Assembly (NCBI RefSeq): GCF_014639435.1
Contig: NZ_BMFZ01000005.1
Span: forward strand, 62,001 to 126,000
Direction: 5' to 3'
Length of the DNA: 64,000 bases
DNA from: Hafnia psychrotolerans
GTDB lineage: Bacteria; Pseudomonadota; Gammaproteobacteria; Enterobacterales; Enterobacteriaceae
The position numbers were made by a program, and so were the translations under genes. Position 1 is the stretch's first letter; each line of letters starts with the position of its first letter. A model generated the notes under the pieces. It was not told where the DNA came from and did not search any database. It saw nothing but the letters and a program-made list of their open reading frames with translations. Below, piece after piece: positions 39,855 through 49,961 of this stretch.

Positions 39855-41564
39855 ATTTTTACCCGAGTAGCCAATTTCTGCCGTAAGGTGCTAATTCGTG
39901 AAGACAAAGTCATTCGTGAAGAAACCGCGGTGCCTGAGCAAGCCCCTCTTCGTGAAGATAAAACCCATCGCGACACAACGCTTGTTGCTGAAGGCAACGT
40001 GAAAACGGCCCCGGCCCCACGGCGAGAACGCAACGGGAGCCGCGATAATCGTAGCCACCGAAGTGATCGCCGCAACAATAGCGCTTCGCAGAGTCAGCGC
40101 CAAAGCGCGAACAACGGCAACCGCCGTCCGGCCAGCGAGTCGACACGTGGCGAACACCAGCCCATTATTGAGCGCTATGTCACTGAGCATCCTTCTAAAC
40201 CACGTGCATCGTTCGACTATGCGGGTGAAACGCGTGCGATCACGGTTATTCCACGCGATGCGCACAACATTTCCCGCCGTGATATCAGCGAAAATGCCCT
40301 GAAAGTTCTCTACCGCTTGAACAAATCTGGCTATGAAGCCTACTTAGTCGGCGGTGGTGTACGTGATTTACTGCTAGAAAAGAAACCCAAAGATTTCGAC
40401 ATCACCACCAACGCCACGCCGGATCAGGTACGTAAATTGTTCCGCAACTGCCGTCTGGTTGGCCGCCGTTTCCGCCTGGCGCACGTCATGTTTGGGCCGG
40501 AAGTTATTGAAGTCGCGACTTTCCGCGGTCATCACGAACAGCTGGAAGAAGAACCGGAAGACAAGAATTCTTCCCAGCAAGCGGTGAACGGTATGCTGCT
40601 GCGTGACAACATTTTTGGCAGTATCGAAGATGATGCCCAGCGCCGCGACTTCACTATCAACAGCCTGTATTACAGCGTGTCTGATTTCACCGTGCGTGAT
40701 TACACCGGCGGTCTGCGCGATCTGGAAAATGGCATTATTCGTCTGATTGGTGACCCGGAAACCCGCTATCGCGAAGATCCAGTGCGCATGCTACGTGCCG
40801 TGCGTTTTGCCGCCAAACTGGACATGAAAATCTGCCCGATAACGGCCGAGCCTATTCCACGTCTGGCAACCCTGTTACAAGAGATTCCACCAGCCCGACT
40901 GTTTGAAGAGTCGCTGAAATTGTTGCAGTCCGGTTATGGTCATCAAACCTACCTGAAGCTGTGCGAATACCAGTTATTCCAGCCGTTGTTCCCGCTGATT
41001 GCCAGCCAGTTCACCGAACAGGGCGACAGCCCGATGGAACGTATACTGAATCAGGTATTGAAAAATACTGATTTCCGTCTACAAAACGATCAGCGCGTTA
41101 ATCCAGCATTCCTGTTCGCCGCCATGCTGTGGTACCCAGTGATTGAACATGCGCAGAAACTGGCGCAGGAAGGTGGGTTGACTTACTACGATGCGTTCTC
41201 GCTGGCGATGAACGACGTGCTTGATGAGCAATGCCGTTCACTGGCGATACCGAAACGTATTACCACTCTGGTGCGTGATATCTGGGCACTGCAACTGCGT
41301 CTTTCACGCCGCCAGGGCAAACGTGCGCACAAGCTAATGGAACATCCTAAGTTCCGCGCCGCCTTTGATTTACTGGCACTGCGTGCCGAAGTAGAACAGC
41401 ATCGCGAACTACAAAGCCTGACCGAATGGTGGAGTGAATTCCAGGAAGCCACGCCTGCATCGCAAAAAAATATGCTGGGGACGTTGGGCGATGATGTCGC
41501 ACCGCGCCGCACACGTACTCGCCGTCCGCGTAAACGGGCACCTCGTAAGGAAAGCGGTCAATGA
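39855..41564 (+). CDS. pcnB: PcnB, poly(A) polymerase I, ATT start
   Basis: Adds 3' poly(A) tails that promote RNA decay and set ColE1-type plasmid copy number. The frame directly before position 39888 encodes [11 protein letters not shown], the conserved PcnB N-terminus, and begins with ATT at 39855 behind GAGGTG; E. coli pcnB is known to use AUU. Length is then 569 residues against about 470. Nucleotidyltransferase motifs are [20 protein letters not shown] and [11 protein letters not shown]; basic tail [14 protein letters not shown]. Residues about 15-110 form a Ser/Arg/Asn-rich insertion not in E. coli. It overlaps folK. Confidence 0.93.
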   Translation: MFTRVANFCRKVLIREDKVIREETAVPEQAPLREDKTHRDTTLVAEGNVKTAPAPRRERNGSRDNRSHRSDRRNNSASQSQRQSANNGNRRPASESTRGEHQPIIERYVTEHPSKPRASFDYAGETRAITVIPRDAHNISRRDISENALKVLYRLNKSGYEAYLVGGGVRDLLLEKKPKDFDITTNATPDQVRKLFRNCRLVGRRFRLAHVMFGPEVIEVATFRGHHEQLEEEPEDKNSSQQAVNGMLLRDNIFGSIEDDAQRRDFTINSLYYSVSDFTVRDYTGGLRDLENGIIRLIGDPETRYREDPVRMLRAVRFAAKLDMKICPITAEPIPRLATLLQEIPPARLFEESLKLLQSGYGHQTYLKLCEYQLFQPLFPLIASQFTEQGDSPMERILNQVLKNTDFRLQNDQRVNPAFLFAAMLWYPVIEHAQKLAQEGGLTYYDAFSLAMNDVLDEQCRSLAIPKRITTLVRDIWALQLRLSRRQGKRAHKLMEHPKFRAAFDLLALRAEVEQHRELQSLTEWWSEFQEATPASQKNMLGTLGDDVAPRRTRTRRPRKRAPRKESGQ

Positions 41565-42040
41565 TCCGAGTCTACATTGCGCTCGGCAGTAATCTTGCCA
41601 AGCCTGTAGACCAGGTTAACTGTGCGCTGGAAGCTCTGGCGCACATGCCCCGCACCAAACTGGTGGTCTGTTCCTCGTTTTATCGCAGTAAACCCCTCGG
41701 CCCGCAAAATCAGCCCGACTTCCTCAATGCCGTTGTTGTCCTTGATACCCATTTGCCTGCTGAGGAGCTGCTGGATGCCACGCAGGCGATTGAACAGAAT
41801 CAGGGGCGTGTCCGTAAGGCCGAGCGCTGGGGCCCACGTACACTGGATTTAGACCTGCTGCTGTATGGCAACCAGGTGATCAATACTGAACGGTTGATCG
41901 TGCCGCATTATGATATGAAGAACCGCGAGTTCATGCTCTATCCGCTGGCAGAGATTGCTCCGGCGTTGATTTTCCCCGATGGTGAATCCTTGCAGGAAGT
42001 CCTGACCCGCGTCCCACTCAACGGTCTGGTGCGCTGGTAG
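41561..42040 (+). CDS. folK: FolK, HPPK (hydroxymethyl-dihydropterin pyrophosphokinase)
   Basis: Transfers pyrophosphate from ATP to 6-hydroxymethyl-7,8-dihydropterin in folate synthesis. 159 residues, the same as E. coli. Motifs: [35 protein letters not shown] and the signature [15 protein letters not shown]. The start codon overlaps the pcnB stop as ATGA, indicating coupled translation. Convergent with qseC. Confidence 0.97.
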   Translation: MIRVYIALGSNLAKPVDQVNCALEALAHMPRTKLVVCSSFYRSKPLGPQNQPDFLNAVVVLDTHLPAEELLDATQAIEQNQGRVRKAERWGPRTLDLDLLLYGNQVINTERLIVPHYDMKNREFMLYPLAEIAPALIFPDGESLQEVLTRVPLNGLVRW

Positions 42041-42050
42041 CCTGCATTAT

Positions 42051-43433
42051 TCATCCCGAACAGCTTGCCCGAACTTCTACCCGCGTTCCACCTTCAGCTC
42101 GGTTGCGGTATACGACGCGAAGCCCATGCAGTTGGGCGATTCGTTTAACAATCGAGACTCCCAGCCCACTGCCGGTCTGTTCCTGACCCGGCGGGCGATA
42201 AAAACGCTCACCCAGCCTTGCCAGATGTTTATCTGAAATGCCCGGCCCGCGATCCTCGACGTTAATGCCCTGCGGGCTGAGATGGACAACCACCGGCGAC
42301 CCGGCGGGTGAATATCGCACCGCATTATCCACCAAATTACGTAACATCAACGACAGCAACAAAGATTACCCCTCCATCGCTGGCGGTGTACCGGTATTTT
42401 CAAAGCGCAAAGCGATACCCTTGGCATGGGCGGCAGCATCCTGCTCGCCCAAGGTCTGCGCTATCAGTTCTGCCCAATCCACCGGTTTCAACTCATCCAA
42501 CCCACTAAAAGACTCCAGTCTGGACAGCGTCAGCAACTGATCAACCAGTCGGCTGGCGCGGTCGATACTGGTAGTAAGATTTTGCAACGCGTGCTCACGC
42601 ATTTCGTTGTCATCACCAGACAACTGCACCACTTCGGTTTGCACCCGCAGCGCGGCAAGCGGACTACGCAGTTCGTGGGCTGCATCTGAGGTAAAACGCC
42701 GTTCACGGGTTAGCATATCGCCGGTACGGGTGAACAATGCGTTGAGGGATAGCACCAGCGGCAGCACTTCACTGGGTACCCGATCGGTGGAGAGGGGGGA
42801 AGCATCATCAGGGGCTCGCCGGTGAAGATCGCCCGCCACGCGGCGCAGAGGGCGCAGCTCCACCCCCATCATCACCATCATGGCCAGCAGCAATATTGGC
42901 AGGCAGGCCAGCCACGGCAGCAGTTGTCCGGAGACCAGATTCCAGGCCATATCCTGACGATAATCATATTCCTGACCAACGGCGATGCGAAAACGTCCGT
43001 CCGCTGTCGTCAGCCACAGCAGCCGCCATGGGTCGTCATTGTTATTGATTTCACTATCAATAAAGCCCTGTGTGTTCTTATCAAAGCGGATATTTTTGCC
43101 GTTTTCACCGTCGTTAAGCAGCATATTGCCCTGCAAATTAAAGATGGCAAACGTCAGAGCATCATCATCGGTATGTCCGCGCCCGGATTTGTGCACCAGC
43201 TTTTTGGTCTCAGGCAGACGAACTTCATGATTTTGCAACAACATATCGCCCACGCCAGTGGACGCCAGGCGTTTGGCAAATAACATTTGTTGGGTATCAA
43301 ACACTTCGTTGATGTTGTGGCGGGTCTGATACCAGGCTATAGCAGAGGCCAGCAGCCAAGTGACCAGCGCGAGCATGCCAAACAGCAGGATCAAACGCAG
43401 ACGTAAACTAAGATTTTTGCAATGTTGCTTCAC
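42051..43433 (-). pseudogene. qseC: QseC-like sensor histidine kinase, interrupted by an in-frame TAA
   Basis: Sensor kinase partner of QseB. Residues 1-355 include TM1 (RLILLFGMLALVTWLLAS), the periplasmic domain, TM2 (LPWLACLPILLLAMMVMM), HAMP and the phospho-His in FTSDAAHELRSPLAAL. A TAA at 42366-42368 then stops translation; the same frame resumes as SLLLSLMLRNLVDNAVRYSP with intact N and G boxes (GPGIS, TGSGLGVSIV) to the natural end. In E. coli the interrupted position is a Gln, so one C-to-T change (CAA to TAA) explains it. The truncated product would lack the ATPase domain. Overlaps qseB as ATGA. A sequencing error cannot be excluded. Confidence 0.88.
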
Positions 43434-44128
43434 GCATTTTCTCCGGTCATTGGGCCCGCTACATCGGCGAGCTCATCTCCCAGGGTATAACCCACACCGT
43501 GTACGGTGCGGATGAAACCGTTACCCAATTTTTTACGCAGATGGTGAATATGCACCTCGACGGCGTTGCTGCTAACCTCATCATCCCAGTTGTAGAGTTT
43601 TTCCTGGATCAGTGGACGCGGTAAAACACGACCTTTGTTGTTGAGGAATAGCTCCAGCACCGTTATCTCACGCGGTGTCAACACTACCGGGCCGCCATTC
43701 AATGTCACGCTGCGTAACGCCGGGTCGAACTCCAGAATACCGTGGGTAATTTTTGGCGTAATTTGCCCGTGGCGACGGCGGATCAGTGCCTGCAAACGCG
43801 CCGCCACTTCCACCAGTGCAAACGGCTTACATAAATAATCATCGGCACCGGCCTGCAATCCGCTGACCCGTTGTTCCAGCGCATCACGGGCGGTGAGGAT
43901 CAAGACTGGCGTATCTTTCCCAGCCTGACGCCACTCTTTAAGCAGTTGCATACCGTCCATTCCGGGCAGACTGAGATCGAGGATCACGGCATCATAAGGT
44001 GCGCTGTCGAGCGCCACTTTGCCGATCAGACCGTCGGTAAACCAGTCGAGTGGGAAACCCAACTTTCCCAGTCCGGCTTTAATACCGTCGCCGATCATCT
44101 TGTCGTCTTCTATCAGCAGAATCCGCAT
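43430..44128 (-). CDS. qseB: QseB-like response regulator
   Basis: OmpR/PhoB-family DNA-binding regulator. 232 residues; receiver starts [20 protein letters not shown] with phospho-Asp in [13 protein letters not shown] and Lys in DDYLCKPFA; the C-terminal winged helix has [17 protein letters not shown] and [20 protein letters not shown], closest to QseB. The ATG at 44128 matches the family; the frame extends five codons further. A direct-repeat operator of the QseB/PmrA type lies 120 bp upstream. The pair is inserted between folK and panB, which adjoin in E. coli. Its kinase gene is disrupted. Confidence 0.92.
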   Translation of the reverse strand: MRILLIEDDKMIGDGIKAGLGKLGFPLDWFTDGLIGKVALDSAPYDAVILDLSLPGMDGMQLLKEWRQAGKDTPVLILTARDALEQRVSGLQAGADDYLCKPFALVEVAARLQALIRRRHGQITPKITHGILEFDPALRSVTLNGGPVVLTPREITVLELFLNNKGRVLPRPLIQEKLYNWDDEVSSNAVEVHIHHLRKKLGNGFIRTVHGVGYTLGDELADVAGPMTGENA

Positions 44129-44155
44129 GCGCCTCGCTCCCATCGTTAAATTAAC

Positions 44156-44217
44156 CCAACATCATTCGAGTCACAGAAACGCAGCCAACGCGTCTGCGGC
44201 TTGAAGGATAACGGGGT
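44156..44217. repeat. Internally deleted ERIC element
   Basis: Left terminus CAACATCATTCGAGT joined to right-end sequence GCAGCCAACGCG and GGCTTGAAGGATAACGGG. Only about 62 bp remain of the 127-bp repeat. Located just upstream of qseB. Confidence 0.7.
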
Positions 44218-44246
44218 TCTCCATGCCTCCAGTCTATATCGGGCAT

Positions 44247-44263
44247 ATTAAGCAGTTCTTAAG
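44247..44263 (+). promoter_or_regulatory. QseB/PmrA-type direct-repeat operator
   Basis: ATTAAG-N5-CTTAAG, two half-sites 11 bp apart, as recognised by PmrA/QseB-type regulators. It lies in the qseB-panB divergent region 119 bp from the qseB start, consistent with autoregulation. Confidence 0.65.
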
Positions 44264-44364
44264 ATCTACAGACTGAAGTCAGTAACTTCACTACCGGCTT
44301 ATCGGGTCATACAGTAGAATGACGACAAGATATTCACCGTATCAAGTGTTCACAGGAAGATCCC

Positions 44365-45159
44365 ATGAAAGCTACCACTCTCAGTCAGTTACGCCAGTGG
44401 AAACAGGATAACCATAAGTTTGCGACCCTCACAGCCTACGACGCCAGTTTCGCCCAATTGTTCTCTGAACAAGGGGTCCCGGTGATGCTGATCGGCGATT
44501 CACTCGGCATGGTCGTGCAGGGCAATGATTCCACTCTGCCGGTTACCGTCGAAGACATTGCCTATCATACCCGCTGCGTTCGCCGTGGTGCACCGCTAGC
44601 GTTGCTGCTGGCTGACCTGCCTTTTATGAGTTACGCCACGCCCGAGCAAACCTTCGCCAGCGCCGCCGTACTGATGCGTGCGGGTGCCAATATGGTGAAA
44701 CTGGAAGGAGGAAGCTGGTTGTGCGACACGGTAAAGGGGCTGACTGAACGTGCCGTGCCGGTATGCGGACATCTGGGTTTGACACCGCAGTCAGTGAACA
44801 TTTTCGGCGGTTATAAAGTACAGGGCCGTGATGAAGTGGCGGCTAATCTGTTGGTGAAGGACGCTCTGGCGCTTGAGGAAGCAGGAGCCCAGTTGCTGGT
44901 ACTCGAGTGCGTTCCGGTTGAATTAGCTCAACGTATAACGCAGGAGCTATCGATTCCGGTCATTGGCATCGGCGCAGGAAATGTAACTGACGGTCAGATT
45001 TTAGTGATGCATGATGCTTTTGGCATTACCGGTGGCCACACGCCCAAATTCGCCAAAGATTTCCTCAGCGAAGCCGGTGACATGCGCAGCGCTGTGCGTC
45101 TTTATGTCGAACAGGTTGCTCAGGGTATTTATCCGGGCGAAGAGCACAGTTTCAAGTAA
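44365..45159 (+). CDS. panB: PanB, ketopantoate hydroxymethyltransferase
   Basis: First committed enzyme of pantothenate synthesis: adds a hydroxymethyl group from 5,10-methylene-THF to 2-oxoisovalerate. 264 residues, E. coli size. Motifs: [34 protein letters not shown] (metal-binding Asp) and [23 protein letters not shown] lies upstream of the ATG. It heads panBCD; 26 bp separate it from panC. Confidence 0.98.
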   Translation: MKATTLSQLRQWKQDNHKFATLTAYDASFAQLFSEQGVPVMLIGDSLGMVVQGNDSTLPVTVEDIAYHTRCVRRGAPLALLLADLPFMSYATPEQTFASAAVLMRAGANMVKLEGGSWLCDTVKGLTERAVPVCGHLGLTPQSVNIFGGYKVQGRDEVAANLLVKDALALEEAGAQLLVLECVPVELAQRITQELSIPVIGIGAGNVTDGQILVMHDAFGITGGHTPKFAKDFLSEAGDMRSAVRLYVEQVAQGIYPGEEHSFK

Positions 45160-45185
45160 ATGCCCGCCACTATTCAGGAGTTGTT

Positions 45186-46040
45186 GTGCTAATTATCGAA
45201 AACATACCGCTGCTGCGCCGTGAAATTCGTTTTTATCACCAGAACAATAAGCGCATCGCGCTGGTTCCCACGATGGGCAATCTGCACGAAGGTCATATGG
45301 CGCTGGTCGAAGAGGCTAAAGCACGCGCCGACGTGGTCGTGGTGACTATTTTTGTCAACCCGATGCAGTTTGAACGCGCTGACGATCTCGAGCGTTATCC
45401 GCGCACCTTGCAGGAAGATTGCGAAAAGCTGAACAAGCGCGGTGTGGACCTGGTCTTTGCCCCCTCGCCTGCCGATATTTACCCGAAAGGTCTGGCAACG
45501 CAGACTCAGGTGGATGTGCCCGTTATCTCTACCATTCTGGAAGGCGCCAGCCGCCCCGGTCATTTCCGTGGCGTGTCGACCATCGTCAGTAAACTGTTCA
45601 ATTTGGTACAGCCCGATGTGGCCTGTTTCGGGCAGAAAGATTTTCAGCAGTTGGCCCTTATCCGCACCATGGCAGAAGACATGGGCTATGGGCTAGAAAT
45701 CGTCGGCGTGCCAACCGTTCGTGCCAAAGATGGGTTGGCGCTGAGTTCACGCAACGGTTATCTGACAAATGACGAGCGTAAAGTCGCGCCAAAGTTGGCA
45801 AAAATCATGAACCAACTGGCAGAGCGCTTAACGCAGGGCGAACGCCATACCGAGCAGTTACTGGAAGAGACAGCGCAGCAGTTGCGTGAAGCCGGTTTCA
45901 CGCCGGATGAGCTGTTTATCCGTGATGCCAGTACGTTGCAGGATCTCGGGGTAGACAGCACCTCGGCGGTGATCCTGATGGCAGCATGGCTAGGCAAAGC
46001 GCGGTTAATCGACAACCAGCAGGTTGATCTGACCCAGTAG
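45186..46040 (+). CDS. panC: PanC, pantothenate synthetase
   Basis: Condenses pantoate and beta-alanine with ATP through a pantoyl-adenylate. 284 residues. ATP-site motif HxGH in [22 protein letters not shown]-like segment in [12 protein letters not shown], and FVNPMQFE and [14 protein letters not shown]. The start is GTG at 45186, supported by CAGGAG six bases upstream and by the conserved N-terminus ([14 protein letters not shown]). Follows panB; its product is the beta-alanine acceptor step, with beta-alanine from PanD. Confidence 0.97.
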   Translation: MLIIENIPLLRREIRFYHQNNKRIALVPTMGNLHEGHMALVEEAKARADVVVVTIFVNPMQFERADDLERYPRTLQEDCEKLNKRGVDLVFAPSPADIYPKGLATQTQVDVPVISTILEGASRPGHFRGVSTIVSKLFNLVQPDVACFGQKDFQQLALIRTMAEDMGYGLEIVGVPTVRAKDGLALSSRNGYLTNDERKVAPKLAKIMNQLAERLTQGERHTEQLLEETAQQLREAGFTPDELFIRDASTLQDLGVDSTSAVILMAAWLGKARLIDNQQVDLTQ

Positions 46041-46182
46041 ACAGCGGGATTTAAATCAGCAAAGATGTGTCGGATATACGATTTATAGTTTCCGAACTGA
46101 ACGGTATTTCATATAATTTTATCCATTCGTTTTCGCACCGTGATCGCGGGAAAGAAACAGGATAAAGATGAAGGGCACTGCA

Positions 46183-46563
46183 ATGATTCGAACTATGCTA
46201 CAAGGTAAACTGCACCGGGTTCACGTTACTCAGGCTGATTTGCATTACGAAGGTTCCTGCGCCATCGATCAGGATTTTCTCGACGCATCAGGAATTTTGG
46301 AATACGAAGCCATTGATATTTATAACATAAATAATGGTCAGCGTTTTTCTACTTATGCCATCGCTGCTGAACGTGGTTCTCGTATCATCTCGGTAAATGG
46401 CGCGGCAGCCCGCTGCGCCTGCGTCGGTGACCTGCTGATCATCTGCTCGTATGTGCAGATGTCAGACGTCGAAGCCCGTAAGCACCAACCGAAAGTGGCC
46501 TATTTCGAAGGCGATAATATTCTGAAACGCACCGCGAAGGCCGTGCCGGTTCAGGTGGCGTAA
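46183..46563 (+). CDS. panD: PanD, aspartate 1-decarboxylase proenzyme
   Basis: Pyruvoyl-dependent enzyme making beta-alanine from L-aspartate. 126 residues from the ATG at 46183 ([13 protein letters not shown]), the E. coli length; an ATG five codons earlier has a comparable ribosome site and cannot be excluded. The self-cleavage site Gly24-Ser25 lies in [13 protein letters not shown], and [14 protein letters not shown] follows. A bidirectional terminator comes after the stop codon. 142 bp separate it from panC. Confidence 0.97.
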   Translation: MIRTMLQGKLHRVHVTQADLHYEGSCAIDQDFLDASGILEYEAIDIYNINNGQRFSTYAIAAERGSRIISVNGAAARCACVGDLLIICSYVQMSDVEARKHQPKVAYFEGDNILKRTAKAVPVQVA

Positions 46564-46589
46564 GCCCCCTCACTTCGATATTGACACAT

Positions 46590-46620
46590 AAAAAACGGGG
46601 CATAGATTGCCCCGTTTTTT
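46590..46620. terminator. Bidirectional terminator between panD and yadH
   Basis: AAAAAACGGGGCA-TAGAT-TGCCCCGTTTTTT: an 8-bp GC-rich core with A/T runs on both sides, serving the convergent genes panD (+) and yadH (-). Confidence 0.92.
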
Positions 46621-46638
46621 ATTACGCAAATTTGAATC

Positions 46639-46674
46639 CACAAAATCATTCGTGCTACATCAAGGATGACGGGG
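46639..46674. repeat. Minimal ERIC remnant
   Basis: CACAAAATCATTCG joined to CATCAAGGATGACGGGGTT: only the two ERIC ends, about 36 bp. It abuts the yadH stop codon. Confidence 0.5.
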
Positions 46675-47445
46675 TTAGCTTCGCAGACCGCGCCCACGCT
46701 CTATCAGGTACCACGCCAGCAGATAAAACACCGCGATAAACGCCACCAGAACAGCCATAGTGAACACCAACGGTACGTCAGAAATTCCGAGGAAACCATA
46801 ACGGAAGCCACTGATCATATAGACAATGGGGTTCAGCTTCGAAACGGCCTGCCAGATTGGCGGCAGCAGGGATAGCGAATAAAATACGCCGCCCAGGTAG
46901 GTCAGCGGCGTCAACACAAAGGTCGGTATCAGGCTGATATCATCGAACGTTGTCGCGAATACCGCATTCAGCAGGCCGCCCAGTGAGAACAGGATCGCGG
47001 TCAACAACAGCGTCAGCGCAATGACCCACCAAGAGTGGATCACCAGCGGCACGAAAAACAGCGAAATGGCGGTGACCAGAATCCCGACGCAGATCCCTCG
47101 CGCCACACCGCCACCGACAAAACCGGCGATCACCACATGGGTGGGTACCGGCGCTACCAGCAACTCTTCGATGTTGCGCTGGAATTTGGCGCTGAAAAAC
47201 GATGCGGCCACGTTGGCGTAGGAGTTAGTGATCACCGCCATCATGATAAGACCCGGCACGATAAACTGCATGTAGGTAAAACCTTGCATACTGCCAATCT
47301 GCGCGCCAATCAGGTTGCCGAAAATGATGAAGTAGAGCGCCATAGTGATAACCGGTGGAACCAGTGTTTGGATCCAGATACGTCCAAACCTGTTGATCTC
47401 TTTCAGCCAGATACTTTTCAGTGCCACCCAATACAATTGCGACAT
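46675..47445 (-). CDS. yadH: YadH, ABC-2 type transporter permease
   Basis: Six-helix inner-membrane permease of an exporter whose substrate is unknown. 256 residues, E. coli size. Family marks: LKEINRFGRIWIQTLVPPVI at the N-terminus and FVLTPLTYLGGVFYSLSLLP (ABC-2 signature). The ATG overlaps the yadG stop by one base (TAATG), so translation is coupled. Convergent with panD. Confidence 0.95.
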   Translation of the reverse strand: MSQLYWVALKSIWLKEINRFGRIWIQTLVPPVITMALYFIIFGNLIGAQIGSMQGFTYMQFIVPGLIMMAVITNSYANVAASFFSAKFQRNIEELLVAPVPTHVVIAGFVGGGVARGICVGILVTAISLFFVPLVIHSWWVIALTLLLTAILFSLGGLLNAVFATTFDDISLIPTFVLTPLTYLGGVFYSLSLLPPIWQAVSKLNPIVYMISGFRYGFLGISDVPLVFTMAVLVAFIAVFYLLAWYLIERGRGLRS

Positions 47446-48368
47446 TATTTTTTTTCTCCACTGCCGTTCACCAAGGTGACAAACAGCTCTTCCAGACGGT
47501 TAGCTTTGTTACGCATACTCAACACCTGCACCCCCTGATTGTTCAACTGACTGAACAGAGAGTTCAGTCCCTGCTCGCGCATCACTTCAACTTCCAGCGT
47601 CGAGGTATCCGTCAGATAGCTGCGGTAGCCTTCTAACTGCGGCAGGGCACTTTTAGGCCCTAAATCGAGAATAAAGGTTTCTGATTTCAACTTGGAAAGC
47701 AGGTTTTTCATGCTGGTGTTTTCCACCAGAAGACCGCCCTGAATGATGCCTATATTGCGGCACAACATTTCCGCCTCTTCCAGATAGTGCGTGGTCAGGA
47801 TTATCGTCGTGCCCTGCACGTTCAGATCTTTAAGAAAGCCCCACATGGAGCGGCGCAATTCGATGTCCACCCCCGCGGTCGGCTCATCGAGAATCAGCAG
47901 TTTTGGCTCATGCATCAACGCACGGGCTATCATCAGGCGACGTTTCATCCCACCGGAAAGCATACGCGAGCGCTCGTTGCGTTTGCCCCATAAGTCTAGC
48001 TGAGTGAGGTATTTCTCAGCACGCTGCACTGCCAGAGAACGTTGAACGCCATAATAGCCCGCCTGGTTCACCACGACCTGCATCACGGTTTCAAACGGGT
48101 TGAAATTGAACTCCTGCGGCACCAACCCGAGTTGGCGCTTCGCGTTAACGATATCTTTATCAATGTCATAACCAAACACCCGCACCTTACCGGCGGTTTT
48201 ATTAACCAGCGAGCTGATAATACCGATGGTGGTAGATTTACCGGCGCCGTTCGGGCCGAGCAGAGCGTAAAAATCCCCCGCTTCCACTTTCAGGTCAATG
48301 CTGCGTAACGCTTGTACGCCACCGGCGTAGGTCTTGGTTAACTTCTCCAGTTCTAATGCGTATGTCAT
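47445..48368 (-). CDS. yadG: YadG, ABC exporter ATPase
   Basis: ATP-binding subunit for YadH. 307 residues (E. coli 308). Walker A GPNGAGKST, Q-loop LVPQEFNFNPFE, signature MLSGGMKRRLMIAR, Walker B LLILDEPTAGVD and switch His in LTTHYLEEAE. Of the drug/polysaccharide exporter type. Divergent from can, with a 149-bp gap. Confidence 0.95.
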   Translation of the reverse strand: MTYALELEKLTKTYAGGVQALRSIDLKVEAGDFYALLGPNGAGKSTTIGIISSLVNKTAGKVRVFGYDIDKDIVNAKRQLGLVPQEFNFNPFETVMQVVVNQAGYYGVQRSLAVQRAEKYLTQLDLWGKRNERSRMLSGGMKRRLMIARALMHEPKLLILDEPTAGVDIELRRSMWGFLKDLNVQGTTIILTTHYLEEAEMLCRNIGIIQGGLLVENTSMKNLLSKLKSETFILDLGPKSALPQLEGYRSYLTDTSTLEVEVMREQGLNSLFSQLNNQGVQVLSMRNKANRLEELFVTLVNGSGEKK

Positions 48369-48517
48369 AAATGGAGCTTACCTTGTATAGAGAGTCTTGT
48401 TATAAAATCTGAAGTTAAGATTTGATCATCTTTTGTGATGCTTAATCTGTTTTAATAATCGATGAGTTCCCCTATATTAACCCATCGCTACTAGTTGGTT
48501 ACAGGCTATTAACTTCC

Positions 48518-49174
48518 ATGAAAGAGATTGAAACGCTTAAAAGTAATAACGCCCTTTGGTCGAAAACGATGGTGGAAGAAGACCCAGGCTTCTTCGAACG
48601 TCTCTCTGAGTCGCAAAAACCACGCTTCCTGTGGATTGGCTGTTCTGATAGCCGCGTTCCCGCCGAACAACTGACCGGACTCGAGCCCGGTGAGCTCTTT
48701 GTTCACCGTAATGTGGCTAACCTGGTGATCCACACAGACCTCAACTGCCTTTCCGTGGTGCAATACGCTATCGACGTGCTGGAAGTTGAGCACGTGATCA
48801 TCTGTGGTCACTACGGTTGTGGCGGCGTACAGGCTGCGGTTGAAAACCCGGAGCTTGGGCTTATCAACAACTGGCTACTGCACATTCGTGATATCTGGTA
48901 CAAACACAGCTCACTGCTAGGCGAACTGTCACCGGACCAGCGTCTGAATAAGTTGTGTGAACTAAATGTGGTTGAGCAAATTTACAACCTCGGACACTCA
49001 ACGGTGATGCAGACGGCATGGAAGCGCGGGCAGAAAGTCGCCCTGCACGGCTGGGTGTACGGCATTCAGGACGGGCGTCTGCGCGATCTCCAGGTCTCCT
49101 CCACCAGCCGCGAAACGCTAGAACAACGTTATCGTCAGGGCGTTTCCGCACTGCTGCACGGCAATCCTGAGTAA
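48518..49174 (+). CDS. can: Can, beta-class carbonic anhydrase
   Basis: Interconverts CO2 and bicarbonate, needed for growth at ambient CO2. 218 residues (E. coli 220). Zinc ligands: Cys in [13 protein letters not shown] (with Asp and Arg of the CxDxR motif) and His and Cys in [12 protein letters not shown]. Divergent from yadG. In E. coli hpt follows directly; here 4.2 kb intervene. Confidence 0.98.
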   Translation: MKEIETLKSNNALWSKTMVEEDPGFFERLSESQKPRFLWIGCSDSRVPAEQLTGLEPGELFVHRNVANLVIHTDLNCLSVVQYAIDVLEVEHVIICGHYGCGGVQAAVENPELGLINNWLLHIRDIWYKHSSLLGELSPDQRLNKLCELNVVEQIYNLGHSTVMQTAWKRGQKVALHGWVYGIQDGRLRDLQVSSTSRETLEQRYRQGVSALLHGNPE

Positions 49175-49197
49175 CTGTACAAAAGATTAGAAAGCAA

Positions 49198-49221
49198 AAG
49201 GCGCATTATGTGCCTTTTTTT
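49198..49221 (+). terminator. Rho-independent terminator of can
   Basis: AAGGCGCA-TTA-TGTGCCTT followed by a T-run, 24 bp after the can stop codon; one G-U pair in an 8-bp stem. Confidence 0.85.
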
Positions 49222-49436
49222 GTGCTTTTCTTTCAAGCCACTACAGTGGATTGCAATAAAATCAGTGAGTTAAACACCTCTACAAGCCACGATAAGCAGA
49301 CCTAAACGGCTAGAGTGTGGACATTAATCCGGTTTTCTCCTGCAAAGGATTAAATCTCGATTCACCGTTGTGACTTTCACACTCGGCTTAATCTTTAACG
49401 CTTAAAATTGAGTACGTTTATCTGCCGGTTTAGATA

Positions 49437-49916
49437 TCAGGCAGTACAACGATCATTCCATGTATCGCGGTAGATAATGTTGCCTTCTGTGTACTTCCAG
49501 ACGATTGCCTCATAACGTAACTCGAGGGTTTCCAGGTGAGTGCTGCTCAAGCCGTTGGGGGAAAGGTACGGAGAAACTGTCGTGATTTTGACGTTTTCCA
49601 GGATGATGTTGAAGTACTCAGCCTCAATGCCAGATTCAAGGATACGATACATCTTGATCGTGGCTTTTTTCAGGGTACGACCTTCGCATACGGCGCGATA
49701 CAAAACGGGCGTTGTCTGGTCGAATTCTTTCACTATCGTGATAGGCCGATGAACGCGCGTGCCAGTAAGTTTCCCCCATTGAGAATCAACAGGGATAGTG
49801 ACACCGTGGGAAAATGATTTTAATTCGATAGAGCCTAAACGCTGTGGCATTAAACAACTGCCAACAATCGGTGAGCCATTTTCATCTTCAAGCCATAAAT
49901 GTGCTGGAGTAGACAT
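49437..49916 (-). CDS. Orphan Hcp, type VI secretion tube protein
   Basis: Hcp forms the hexameric-ring tube expelled by type VI secretion systems and carries small effectors in its lumen. 159 residues with Hcp1-family marks: STPAHLWLEDENGSPIVGSC at the N-terminus, GKLTGTRVHRPITIVKEFD, AEYFNIILENVKITTVSPYL and a C-terminal VWKYTEGNIIYRDTW. AAGGA lies before the ATG. No other T6SS gene is in the window, so the machine must be elsewhere. It is the last gene of a minus-strand set behind a small membrane protein and a candidate effector, in an AT-richer stretch between can and hpt. Confidence 0.92.
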   Translation of the reverse strand: MSTPAHLWLEDENGSPIVGSCLMPQRLGSIELKSFSHGVTIPVDSQWGKLTGTRVHRPITIVKEFDQTTPVLYRAVCEGRTLKKATIKMYRILESGIEAEYFNIILENVKITTVSPYLSPNGLSSTHLETLELRYEAIVWKYTEGNIIYRDTWNDRCTA

Positions 49917-49961
49917 ATAATTTCCTTATCAAGGAGATTTAAATGGTGGTGGGTCAGAAAA

